A DNA stretch of 45,336 nucleotides, from positions 1 through 45,336 of the forward strand of contig JAQWLN010000061.1 of assembly GCA_029247265.1 (NCBI GenBank), read 5' to 3'. Below, piece after piece: positions 1 to 8,955 of this stretch. Position 1 is the stretch's first letter, and the number at the start of each line of letters is the position of its first letter. The notes beneath the pieces were generated by a model. The model did not search any database, had not been told where the DNA came from, and was given only the letters and a program-made list of their open reading frames with translations. Source of the DNA: Fuerstiella sp. Its GTDB lineage: Bacteria > Planctomycetota > Planctomycetia > Planctomycetales > Planctomycetaceae. The position numbers and the translations under genes were made by a program.

Positions 1-2
1 AC

Positions 3-1769
3 AAAATCAGTGTTCGGGCAGCCGCAGTGAACCGACTGGACCACGGATACGAACACCACGAATTCGAGCGCTACCGGAAGTTCCCGCTGAAAATGGCGCT
101 TTGGGTTGCGCCCGAGGCGCGTCTGCTGGAAAAAAATGCGGCTGATCAGAGACGGTTAGTGAAGGTGTGGGATCTACCCGACGATGACCCCCAGGTGTTT
201 ATTCAGCGGGTGTGGCTGCGAAAGGGAGCGGTCCCGTTTGTCAGCTGGGCCAATGGGGTGAGTTCGAAAGGCAATATCCGGAAGGTCGCTGAAAAGCATC
301 ACCCTGAGGTCATTCGCGCCACAAAAACTCAGTTGGATTCTGCGAGTCTGGGCAACGCAAAGGATGTTGCTCTGGTTGCCCGGTTGCTGAAGAACAGGGA
401 CAACAGGATTCTGTCGGAGATGTATCACGGACCTCGCATGCGTGTGTGGGGCATGGAAATCGAGGGGCCGGTCTATGATCAGTGGCCGCCTGCCAGTCAT
501 CAAATGCTCTTTGGTAACGAAACCGACGCGGCGAGAGTTGATATTGATCAGGTGGTGCAGCGTCTTTCCGCCCGCGCATTCCGGCGGCCCATCGAACCTG
601 GCGGCGTGGAACACTACGGAGCATTCATCCGACGGCGGATTCAGGACGGAGAAACTCACGCAGACGCGATCAAATCGGGGCTGGCGGCTATCCTGACGTC
701 GCCGCGATTTCTGTATCTGGATGAGGGCGATGAGGAGGCGGGGCCCAGGCTGGACCAGCACGAACTGACTTCACGGTTGTCATACTTCCTATGGAGCACG
801 ATGCCGGATGCAGAACTCACAGCGGCGGCGTCGGCCGGAAATCTGGCCGGCGCAAGGGCAGTCGAAAGTCAGGTGGATCGAATGCTGAAAGATGATCGTG
901 CCGACGCATTCATTGAACATTTTACGGACAGCTGGTTGCGCATCAACATTCTTGGTTCCATGCCGCCGGATCACAAAACGTTTGAGTCCTACTACGACGA
1001 CCGGCTGGAGTTTTTCTTTAAGAAAGAGACGCGACTGTTCTTCGCCGACCTGCTGGAAACCAACGGTTCGATTCTGAATTTTCTGAACAGCGATTACACG
1101 TTCCTGAACGACGCGCTTGCTGCACATTACGGGATCGATGGCGTCTCCGGCGAACATTTTCGAAAAGTTACTCTGCAGCCAGAGCACCACCGAGGCGGAC
1201 TGCTTGGCCAGGGCAGCGTGCTTACTCTGACGGCCAACGGCATCGAAACGTCTCCCGTTGTGCGCGGAGTGTGGGTACTGGAAAATATATTCGGTACGCC
1301 GCCATCGCCACCTCCGCCTGATGTGGAACCTCTGGAACCCGACACACGAGGAGCAACGACGATTCGCGAGCAGTTAAACAGGCATCGCAATGTGGAAGCG
1401 TGTGCAGAATGTCACCGGAAGATCGATCCGGCGGGCTTCGCACTGGAATTCTACGATCCCGTGGGTGGCTACCGAAACCGCTATCCTGCGCGTCGCGGCG
1501 ATGGGCCGCTTGTTGACGGATCCGGTCAGCTGCCTTCCGGTGAGACATTTCAGGATGAACGTGGACTCAAGAAGCTGATGCTTGATCGTAAAGAACGGTT
1601 TGCTGAAGCACTCACGGAAAAGCTGCTCACCTATGCGACCGGACGTTCCATGACATTTCGAGACCACGCTGATATCAGGAAAATCGCTGCCACCTGTGCA
1701 GAACGCGGCTACGGACTGCGAGACCTGGTTCTTCTTATCGCATCCAGCGATACGATTCACAATCGCTGA
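3..1769 (+). CDS. PSCyt/PSD-type cytochrome, 5'-truncated by window edge (DUF1595-DUF1592-DUF1588-DUF1585)
   Basis: The frame is open from base 3, and the residues before the first possible start (GTG at 27) align with the internal beta-sandwich region of the paralogue at 4642-7149. The gene therefore begins outside the window and about 590 C-terminal residues are present. Order: end of a beta-sandwich region (ending 'FVSWANG'), a DUF1595-like segment ('RAFRRPIEPG'), DUF1592/PSD4 ('RLSYFLWSTMPD'), DUF1588/PSCyt3 with 'DHRGGLLGQGSVL' and a c-type haem motif CAECH, and DUF1585/PSD2 ('ALTEKLLTYATGRSM'). The N-terminal PSCyt1 haem domain and DUF1587 are expected upstream but not seen. Presumably secreted; the biochemical role of the family is unknown. 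The sulfatase pseudogene at 1859 follows after 89 bases on the same strand, so this looks like the second gene of a DUF1552-PSCyt/PSD-sulfatase set. Confidence 0.9.
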   Translation, partial: KISVRAAAVNRLDHGYEHHEFERYRKFPLKMALWVAPEARLLEKNAADQRRLVKVWDLPDDDPQVFIQRVWLRKGAVPFVSWANGVSSKGNIRKVAEKHHPEVIRATKTQLDSASLGNAKDVALVARLLKNRDNRILSEMYHGPRMRVWGMEIEGPVYDQWPPASHQMLFGNETDAARVDIDQVVQRLSARAFRRPIEPGGVEHYGAFIRRRIQDGETHADAIKSGLAAILTSPRFLYLDEGDEEAGPRLDQHELTSRLSYFLWSTMPDAELTAAASAGNLAGARAVESQVDRMLKDDRADAFIEHFTDSWLRINILGSMPPDHKTFESYYDDRLEFFFKKETRLFFADLLETNGSILNFLNSDYTFLNDALAAHYGIDGVSGEHFRKVTLQPEHHRGGLLGQGSVLTLTANGIETSPVVRGVWVLENIFGTPPSPPPPDVEPLEPDTRGATTIREQLNRHRNVEACAECHRKIDPAGFALEFYDPVGGYRNRYPARRGDGPLVDGSGQLPSGETFQDERGLKKLMLDRKERFAEALTEKLLTYATGRSMTFRDHADIRKIAATCAERGYGLRDLVLLIASSDTIHNR

Positions 1770-1858
1770 CGAACAATCAATGGTAGAGCGAAAACACTGA
1801 CGCTCAGACATTCCGGTTTCGTCCGACATTGGAACCAAAGATTCCCTTGAGGCACCCA

Positions 1859-3306
1859 ATGAGAAAAATTATCGATTTACAGCTGGTTTCCATGATGGTC
1901 TTCTGTGGTGTTGTTTCTGCAGCAGTCGCGAACGCCGACCAGCGCCCCAACGTTGTTTTGGTAATGGCCGACGATCAGGGTTGGGGGCAGACGGGTTACT
2001 ACAACCACCCGATTCTCAAAACACCGAACCTTGATGCCATGGCCGCCAGTGGTCTGCGCTTTGATCGGTTTTATGCCGCCGGTCCTGTCTGTTCGCCGAC
2101 GCGGGCCAGCGTGCTGACCGGACGGACTCATGATCGAACCGGCGTCGTTGCGCATGGCTACGCATTGCATCGGCAGGAACGAACGGTTGCACAGGCCATG
2201 CAGAAATCCGGATACGCGACTGGTCACTTCGGCAAATGGCATCTTAACGGTGTCCGCGGTCCCGGTGTGCCTGTGCTCGATTCGGACCCGCATCATCCCT
2301 GTCATTTTGGATTTGAACACTGGCTCACCGTTACGAATTTCTTTGACCAGAATCCTGTCATGAGTCGTATGGGTACGTTCGAAGAATTTCAGGGGGATTC
2401 ATCTGAAGTCATCGTTGGCGAAGCCTTGAAGTTCATCAAATCCACAGCAGACCAGGACAAACCGTTCTTTACTGTGATCTGGTACGGCTCTCCCCACAGT
2501 CCGTGGGTCGCGCTTGAACAGGACCAGATTCCCGGAGAAGAAACCCGGTCAGTTCATCATCATGGAGAATTGGTGGCGATGGATCGCAGCATTGGTGCGT
2601 TGCGAAACGGGCTGAAGAAGATGGGTGTCGCAGACAATACACTGGTCTGGTTCTGCAGTGACAACGGTGGGCTGAAAGGAGTTGGCACGATTCGGTCGGC
2701 GGACTGCGGGGCAACAAAGGATCTCTTTGGGAGGGGGGCCTGCGTGTGCCTGGAATTATCGAATGGCCAGCCCATGTGGAACCCCGAATCACATCATATC
2801 CCGCATCCACGATGGACATTCTGCCGACGCTGGTTGACGTGTTCGGCCTGCCGCCCGAATAGATGCTGGATCGAGTGGACGGCATCAGCATTAAACCACT
2901 TCTGGCGGTTGAGATCGGTCGGCGTTCGACGCCAATTCCGTTCCGCTACAACGGCCGCGCGGCCTTGATCGACAACGACATGAAGATTGTGAAGATCGGC
3001 CGGGCGGACTATCAGCTATTCGATCTGAAGGCCGACACAGTCGAAGAACATGACTTGTTCAGCGAGCGGCCAAACGACGCAAAACGACAGCGTGTCGCGC
3101 TTGATCGAATGGTGGCTTCAGTGACGAACAGCCAGGCCGGTGCTGATTACCCCGAGGGAAAGGTCACTCGCGAAGGACCGCACGGTCGCTTCTGGTATGC
3201 GATTCCGGAATATCAGCCGTTCCTGAAAGGCTGGGCCTCACGTCCGGAATACAGTAACTGGGTCAACAGAAAGCAACGCACGAAGAAAAATGCTGCAGAA
3301 AAGTAG
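1859..3306 (+). pseudogene. Secreted sulfatase broken by a frameshift and an in-frame TAG
   Basis: S1-type (formylglycine) sulfatase with signal peptide, metal-binding DD ('MADDQGWG'), the modification motif CSPTR, GKWH and the C-terminal metal site 'CSDNGG'. The ATG at 1859 is chosen because GAGG (1849-1852) lies 6 nt upstream and the signal peptide starts there. Two lesions are visible. Near 2690 the frame changes as if one base were lost: the old frame continues with unrelated sequence to 2968, while the +1 frame continues sulfatase sequence ('[19 protein letters not shown]'). In that restored frame a TAG at 2860-2862 interrupts '..[17 protein letters not shown]', where CAG (Gln) would fit. 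Sulfatase sequence then runs to the stop at 3306. All N-terminal catalytic residues remain, but a full-length enzyme cannot be made. Two separate errors make a single base-calling mistake unlikely, though not impossible. Confidence 0.85.
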
Positions 3307-3373
3307 CTGAGCTCTGCTGGACGATCACTTTGGCCACTGGTGCGATCATTTAATACGACAGGGAAAGAAGGTA

Positions 3374-4645
3374 ATGTTTAAACGACGACAGTTCCTGCAG
3401 GGACTTGGGGTTTCGATTGCCCTGCCCGCGTTCGCGTCGCTGCGTGCAGCGACTGACAACACGACTGACGGCAGGGCAAAACGATTTGTTTGCGTCGCTC
3501 CGAACTATGGCATGAATCCGGGAGGGTTCTTTCCGCAGGAAACCGGAGCGTCCTACCAGATGCCTCGACTGCTGACGTCTCTGGAGCCGCATCGGAATGA
3601 TCTGACGATCTTTACCAACCTGGATCATCCGGGAGTCGGGGGTGGTCACGGTTGTTCCAATACTCTGCTGAATGGCGTCGAAATGAAAGACGTCAGAGAT
3701 CAGCCGCAGAAGCTGCTTTCCATGGATCAGGTTCTGGCGGAACAGCTTGGCCAGACGACTCGCTTTCCGTCGCTGCTGCTTGGTTCAGGCGGCATTTCAT
3801 GGTCGCGTGCAGGAATCACTCTGCCGACCGACAGCGACCCGACGCGGGTGTTCACGCGTCTGTTTGTAAATGACAATCCCAGGACCAAGCTGCGAACGAG
3901 ACAATTCCTTGATGAGGACGCCAGTATTCTGGACGTGGTTCGACGTGATGCCAAACGCCTGAATGCTCGACTTGCCAAAGCTGATCAGCAAAAGCTGGAG
4001 CAATACCTCACTTCAATTCGCGAAGTCGAAGTCAAGCTGGCGCGGCAGGCAGAGTGGATCAATATCGCAAAACCCGATGCTTCGGAAGATGTCATCCGCG
4101 GAGGCGACAATGACGACACAATCGTCGACCTTGAGTACCCCTATAATACTTCAGTGATGTACGACCTGATGGTTTTGGCACTGCAGACGGATTCTACGAA
4201 TGTGATCTGTTATGGACATCCAGGCGGCAATCGGATGTTTCCGTTTGACGGTATTACATTGGGATATCACTCACTGACTCACCACGGGAAACGACCAGAA
4301 TTGCTTAACGAACTGGCAATTATCGAGTCCTTCTACGCGGCCCAGTTTTCCCGATTTCTGACGAAACTGAAGGATACCCCGGACTCGGATGGTCAGTCAC
4401 TGCTGGATTCAACCGTGGTGATGTTCGGCAGTGGAATGGGCAACGCGAGCGCGCATTCCAGCCGAAATCTTCCCGTCATGGTGGCCGGTGGCGGCTTCAG
4501 AAACGGCAGTCATCATCGCTTTGAACGACATGGCCGTGACGGTCGAGCCTTGTCGGACCTGTACGTCACGATTCTTCAGCAACTGGGCGTTGAAACAGAC
4601 ACGTTCTCCACAAGCACCAACAACCTGAATCACCTGCTGACATGA
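3374..4645 (+). CDS. DUF1552 (HXXSHH) family Tat-exported protein
   Basis: 423 residues. The N-terminus 'MFKRRQFLQGLGVSIALP' is a twin-arginine signal (RRQFL then a hydrophobic stretch), so export in folded form is likely. The body matches DUF1552 (PF07586): 'RFVCVAPNYGMNPGGFFP', 'LTIFTNLDHPGVGGGHG', and the family's signature histidine cluster present as H-S-L-T-H-H. The enzymatic function is unknown; conserved His residues suggest a metal site (inference). The stop overlaps the ATG of the downstream PSCyt/PSD gene by 4 nt (ATGA, 4642-4645), which implies translational coupling. DUF1552 genes are commonly next to PSCyt/PSD genes in planctomycetes. It follows the sulfatase pseudogene after 67 nt. 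Confidence 0.92.
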   Translation: MFKRRQFLQGLGVSIALPAFASLRAATDNTTDGRAKRFVCVAPNYGMNPGGFFPQETGASYQMPRLLTSLEPHRNDLTIFTNLDHPGVGGGHGCSNTLLNGVEMKDVRDQPQKLLSMDQVLAEQLGQTTRFPSLLLGSGGISWSRAGITLPTDSDPTRVFTRLFVNDNPRTKLRTRQFLDEDASILDVVRRDAKRLNARLAKADQQKLEQYLTSIREVEVKLARQAEWINIAKPDASEDVIRGGDNDDTIVDLEYPYNTSVMYDLMVLALQTDSTNVICYGHPGGNRMFPFDGITLGYHSLTHHGKRPELLNELAIIESFYAAQFSRFLTKLKDTPDSDGQSLLDSTVVMFGSGMGNASAHSSRNLPVMVAGGGFRNGSHHRFERHGRDGRALSDLYVTILQQLGVETDTFSTSTNNLNHLLT

Positions 4646-7149
4646 TGTTTTCTGTATTACGTAGTGCAGGCTGCCAGCCTGCACGAAAAAAAAGTTCAAA
4701 ATGTGCTGTACGAAGACCGGACGCTACAGGCTGGCCGTCTGTGCTGCGATTCTTTGCAGTGATCTTCGTGTTCTTTGGCAGCGGTGTTTTTTCGGCGCAG
4801 GCTTACGATACCGGAAGCAATTCGTTGCAACCGTTCTTACAAAAATACTGTGTTCGTTGCCATGGCTCGAAAACGCAGAAAGCGGATCGTCGATTCGACC
4901 AGTTGTCTGTCGATGCGGTCAGCACTGAAGATGCTGAGTTACTTCAGGAAATCCTGGCTCAACTGAATCTGGCCGCGATGCCTCCGGAGGACGAAAAGCA
5001 GCCTTCGGCAGCTGAATTGAAACAGATTGTCGCAAATCTGACTGACTCGCTCACTCGCGCCCGCGAAGCAGCTCGTGAGAACGTTGGCAAAGTTGTGCTG
5101 CGGAGTTTGAATCGTGTTGAATATCGCAACACGATTCGGGACTTGTTTCAGCTGAAGATGGTCGACTTCGACCCTACCGCGACGTTTCCTGCGGATGATG
5201 CCACGGAAGGGTTTGACAACGTTGGCGAGGGGCTTGTGACATCGGACCACCTGCTGCGCAACTACCTTGAAGCTGCTCGCAAAGTGGCCGATAAGGCGAT
5301 TCGTCCCGGTCCACCACCGGAAACATTTCATGAACGGCTGGTGGGCGAAGAAATTGGCGGGGCACGTGTTGGATTCGGCGACGACGCAGCGCGTTTGTTC
5401 ATTAAGTTTCGACAACCCCTGTCGCTGGCACGTCTTGACAAACATCATGGCGTGCCTGCTGACGGCGAGTATGTGATTCGCTTTACGGCACGGGCCTATC
5501 AGCGCAAATCACGATACGCGGATGAGGACCTGCGGTACGACTCGGATCAACCGATGCGGCTATCGATCAGCATCGACTCTCGGGAACTCGGCCCAACCGC
5601 TCACCGTGTGATAGGTGAATATGAAATACCGGACGACCGCATCATTGAAATTGAACATCGCGTCTGGCTTGAACGTGGATTTACCGTTCATCTGCATTGG
5701 GCCAATGGTCCCAACGGGTCGTTCAAGAGGATCATGCGTAAAGTTCTGCCGAAATTCACCGATGATGCGATCTATCCTCTGCGCAATCCACCGGAAATGT
5801 ACATCGGTTCCGGGCCCGAACTTCACGTTTATTCTGTGGAATTCGATGGCCCAAACTATGAACAGTGGCCGCCTGCCGGGTTTGCTCGATTCTTTCCCGA
5901 CCCGCCCCGCAAGCCAAATGCGGATTACCTGGATGCATGTTTGGCACGGGTTGCAGACACAGCTTTTCGCAGGCCCGTCAGCAAGAAGGAACTGGAGCCA
6001 TATCTCAATTTGTCCAGGCAGTATCTGGCTGATAATCGTGATTTCTGGGCCGCTGCGAAGTACGGCGTGCGAGCGATACTTACCTCTCCGAATTTCCTGT
6101 ACCTCGCTGAATCGACGCCGGCGGACTCTTCTGACCGGACAGTAAGCCGGCATGAGCTCGCGACCCGGCTGTCGTATTTTCTGTGGAGCTCAATGCCGGA
6201 CGACCAGCTTCGCAGCGCCGCGGACAGTGGGAAGCTGAACGACCCTCGCGTACTGAGGTCGCACGTGGAACGAATGCTGCGGGATCAAAGGTCCGAGGCG
6301 CTGACAGAAAACTTTGTCGGCCAGTGGCTCGATCTGAGAAAGCTGGGCGATATGCCTCCGGATCCTGAACAGAACCGCAGCTACTACCAAGATGATCTGG
6401 AAACTGCAATGCGTCAGGAGACGCGGCTTTTCTTTCGCCACGTTCTGGATGGCAACCGAAGTATTCTCGAGTTCGTCGATTCGGACTACACTTTTCTGAA
6501 TTCCGCACTTGCGCGGCACTACCAGATTCCCGGTGTGACACAGGATGCCTTCCGGAAAGTATCGCTCAGCCCGGAAGACCATCGAGGTGGCCTGCTGGGA
6601 CACGGCAGCATTCTGACGGCGACTTCAAACGGTGTTGAGACACAACCGGTGATTCGTGGCATCTGGGTGCTGGAGAATCTTCTGGGCACGCCCCCCAATC
6701 CTCCGCCGCCGGATGTGGATCCCATTGAACCGGACACACGCGGCGTATCCACTTTTCGGCAGTTGATGGAGGAACACCGCAACAATCCTACGTGTTACGA
6801 GTGTCATCGGAAGATTGACCCGATCGGGTTGTCGATGGAAAATTTCGATCATGTGGGCGCGTGGCGAGATCGGTACAGCAAACAACTGGCCATTGATTCA
6901 TCGGGAGAACTGCCGGACGGAGCTGCTATTCCGGGGCCCGAGGGCATCAAGAGTTTCTTGCTGGAACGGCCTGAACAGTTTGCACGCTGCCTGACGGAAA
7001 AATTGTTGATATATGCGCTCGGCCGTCGGTTGAGTTTCACCGACCGTGACGACATCGACCACATCGTCAATTCGGCACCGCAACATCATTACGGCCTGCG
7101 GGAGCTGATCCAGCAGGTAGTCGCCAGTGAGGCCTTTCACACCAAATGA
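4642..7149 (+). CDS. PSCyt1-DUF1587-DUF1595-DUF1592-DUF1588-DUF1585 cytochrome-like secreted protein
   Basis: 835 residues from the ATG at 4642. Domains in order: PSCyt1 with haem motif CVRCH (70-74), DUF1587 (about 145-215, 'LRSLNRVEYRNTIRDLF'), an all-beta carbohydrate-binding-like region (about 265-400), DUF1595 (about 430-490), DUF1592 (about 500-630, 'RLSYFLWSSMPDDQL'), DUF1588 (about 645-745, second haem motif CYECH) and DUF1585 (about 755-828). The start is uncertain. The ATG gives an ATGA overlap with the DUF1552 gene but puts about 33 odd residues, encoded by a palindromic repeat, ahead of the signal peptide. An in-frame GTG at 4741 begins exactly at a clean signal peptide ('LRFFAVIFVFFGSGVFSAQA'). 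Its 3' end overlaps the next sulfatase gene by 4 nt (7146-7149). Two c-type haems per chain are predicted; the substrate is unknown. Confidence 0.92.
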   Translation: MMFSVLRSAGCQPARKKSSKCAVRRPDATGWPSVLRFFAVIFVFFGSGVFSAQAYDTGSNSLQPFLQKYCVRCHGSKTQKADRRFDQLSVDAVSTEDAELLQEILAQLNLAAMPPEDEKQPSAAELKQIVANLTDSLTRAREAARENVGKVVLRSLNRVEYRNTIRDLFQLKMVDFDPTATFPADDATEGFDNVGEGLVTSDHLLRNYLEAARKVADKAIRPGPPPETFHERLVGEEIGGARVGFGDDAARLFIKFRQPLSLARLDKHHGVPADGEYVIRFTARAYQRKSRYADEDLRYDSDQPMRLSISIDSRELGPTAHRVIGEYEIPDDRIIEIEHRVWLERGFTVHLHWANGPNGSFKRIMRKVLPKFTDDAIYPLRNPPEMYIGSGPELHVYSVEFDGPNYEQWPPAGFARFFPDPPRKPNADYLDACLARVADTAFRRPVSKKELEPYLNLSRQYLADNRDFWAAAKYGVRAILTSPNFLYLAESTPADSSDRTVSRHELATRLSYFLWSSMPDDQLRSAADSGKLNDPRVLRSHVERMLRDQRSEALTENFVGQWLDLRKLGDMPPDPEQNRSYYQDDLETAMRQETRLFFRHVLDGNRSILEFVDSDYTFLNSALARHYQIPGVTQDAFRKVSLSPEDHRGGLLGHGSILTATSNGVETQPVIRGIWVLENLLGTPPNPPPPDVDPIEPDTRGVSTFRQLMEEHRNNPTCYECHRKIDPIGLSMENFDHVGAWRDRYSKQLAIDSSGELPDGAAIPGPEGIKSFLLERPEQFARCLTEKLLIYALGRRLSFTDRDDIDHIVNSAPQHHYGLRELIQQVVASEAFHTK
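4661..4740. repeat. REP-like palindromic element inside the 5' end of the PSCyt/PSD gene
   Basis: A perfect 9-bp inverted repeat with a 3-nt loop (GTGCAGGCT 4664-4672, GCC, AGCCTGCAC 4676-4684) is followed by an A-rich spacer. A second CAGGCTGG-containing segment comes next, with outer GACG/CGTC arms (4720-4723 and 4736-4739). The unit ends just before the in-frame GTG at 4741 where the signal peptide begins. The layout resembles an interspersed REP-type element; other genomic copies could not be checked. Confidence 0.55.
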
Positions 7150-8447
7150 AAACGATTACCACAACACTGTTCCTGCTGCTGGTCACCAGCACGGCGAGAG
7201 GTGCCGACCGTCCGAATATCATTCTTATCATGGTCGACGATATGGGTCGCGACTGGGTGAGTTGTTATGGCGCGAAGCATCAGACACCCAATATCGACCG
7301 TCTGGCTCAGGAGGGCGTGCGTTATGAAACGGCATGGTCCATGCCGATCTGCACACCGACACGCGTCACGCTGCTGACCGGACAGTATCCATTCCGCCAC
7401 GGATGGACTCAGCATTACGACGTTCCCCGCTGGGGCGGCGCCGGGCTTAGCTGGACGCAGTTCACCACGTTCGCCCGCGCACTTCGCGACTCCGGATATG
7501 CGACGGCAATTGGAGGCAAGTGGCAGATTAATGATCTCAGAACTCAGCCGGATGCACTGCTACAGCACGGCTTCGACCAGCACTGCGTCTGGACGGGGGC
7601 TGAAGCGGGACACCCTGAGACAGAGGAGCGATATTGGGGTGGTCACATCATGACGAACGGTCAGCGTGTATCAGCGAACTACGGGCCGGATACGATCAAC
7701 GACTTTCTGATCGATTTCGTCAAACGAAATACAGACCGTCCGTTCTTCGCCTACTACCCGATGCTGCTGACACACGGTCCTCACGGTGCGACACCGCAGA
7801 ATAAGACGGATCCTCCGCAGGACAAGGTGTCGCTGTTTGCAGGCAACGTTCGTTACATGGATCAGCTTGTCGGACAGCTTATCAGTGCTGTGGATCAGGC
7901 CGGTCTGCGTGAGAATACACTTGTGGTCTTTACCGGCGACAATGGCTCGGCGGCTGCAGGCAGTCTGAATGGTGAAACGTATGCCAAAGGAAAAGGACGC
8001 CGAGCTGACCATGGGGCTCATGTTCCGTTCATTGTGCGTGCTCCGTTCCTGGCTTCCGGCGGACGTGTCTCGCGCGACCTGATTGACGTTACTGATCTTT
8101 ATCCGACGTTTCTGGAAGTCGGACGCGCGAAGGTACCGGACGGCATGAGCCTGGACGGCAGGTCCTTTGTCCCGAGTCTGCGTGGCAGCGACGATCCCTT
8201 CGAAAAACGCAACTGGATTTATTCACAGATTGGCGAATTCAGAATGGTGCGTGACTGGCATCACATCGTCGACAATCAGGGCAGTTTTCACGACCTGGAA
8301 AAAGACCCGCTGCAGCAGTCAGACGTCAGTCCGCTGGATAAACAGGCGCCGCACCGGCGCCAGCGACTTCAGATGATTCTCGATCGTTTTCCAGAGGACG
8401 GACCGGCTCCGTTTGATGAATTTTCCGCAAGGCACCATGCCGGATAG
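7146..8447 (+). CDS. Secreted sulfatase (CTPTR, GKWQ variant)
   Basis: 433 residues with a signal peptide ('MKTITTTLFLLLVTSTARGA'). Sulfatase family S1: 'IMVDDMGRD' (metal Asp pair), formylglycine motif C-T-P-T-R, 'GGKWQIND' where the classical GKWH carries Gln instead of His, 'TGDNGS' (metal Asp/Asn) and 'GKGRRADHGAHVPF' (conserved Lys before the C-terminal subdomain). It should hydrolyse a sulfate ester in the periplasm or outside the cell after the Cys is converted to formylglycine; no maturase gene is in the window. The ATG overlaps the stop of the PSCyt/PSD gene by 4 nt, so both are probably made from one transcript. Slightly short for the family but it appears complete. Confidence 0.93.
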   Translation: MKTITTTLFLLLVTSTARGADRPNIILIMVDDMGRDWVSCYGAKHQTPNIDRLAQEGVRYETAWSMPICTPTRVTLLTGQYPFRHGWTQHYDVPRWGGAGLSWTQFTTFARALRDSGYATAIGGKWQINDLRTQPDALLQHGFDQHCVWTGAEAGHPETEERYWGGHIMTNGQRVSANYGPDTINDFLIDFVKRNTDRPFFAYYPMLLTHGPHGATPQNKTDPPQDKVSLFAGNVRYMDQLVGQLISAVDQAGLRENTLVVFTGDNGSAAAGSLNGETYAKGKGRRADHGAHVPFIVRAPFLASGGRVSRDLIDVTDLYPTFLEVGRAKVPDGMSLDGRSFVPSLRGSDDPFEKRNWIYSQIGEFRMVRDWHHIVDNQGSFHDLEKDPLQQSDVSPLDKQAPHRRQRLQMILDRFPEDGPAPFDEFSARHHAG

Positions 8448-8955
8448 TCGTAAGTGCAGTGCGTTTCTGTCTTACCGTCCGGCGCAGGCTGCCCACCGGC
8501 ATTCTGCGAACGTTTTTACGGTGTGGTCGGCCAGCGGAGGACTCTCCTGTCTAATTCCTCCACCATACGCGGATGATTGATCTTATGCACTCAGGCGGCT
8601 AGTCTACGGTGGTGCCTTGACATGGGTGACTACGGGGAATGCCCCTGGTAGTTTTTCGTCCGCGACGAGACCACCGTTCGCATCGACGGAAATTATTTGG
8701 GGTTTCATGACGTTGCCGGAAGTTGGATGCGCCGGGCAGTCGCTGTGATGAGTCGGTTTCAGTTGATGAGTAGATCGCCCCTCCTGCACTGATGCAGCGG
8801 CCGTCGAACGGCTCAGCTGTCGCTGTCAAGAGATTTGGGTAATGCATCAGCAGGCCGTTGTTTGCCGACGTGCAGTGGGCCACTTCCGTAGTGATTACTC
8901 TATCCAGGTGCCAAAGGTGTCTCGATAGATGGCAATTCGTGATGGTTGAGTAGGA
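8448..8955. other. Intergenic region, no gene recognised
   Basis: 508 bases between the sulfatase and the sensor gene. Short open frames exist on the minus strand (8599-8883 and 8604-8789), but their products show no recognisable family or good start. A GCAGGCTGCC string at about 8486 resembles half of the palindromic element at 4661 but has no matching arm. Promoter elements for the sensor gene should lie here but none is convincing. Confidence 0.5.

Noticed and set aside
2863..3306. Independent small gene starting at the ATG at 2863
   Set aside because: Its product is the C-terminal end of the sulfatase and follows the in-frame TAG directly; it belongs to the pseudogene.
8484..8507. GCAGGCTGCC string resembling the palindrome at 4661
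   Set aside because: Only one arm matches and no inverted partner is present, so it was not called as a second repeat copy.
8599..8883. Minus-strand open frames in the gap before the sensor gene
   Set aside because: No recognisable family, no plausible ribosome-binding site, and two overlapping frames of similar length; treated as non-coding.
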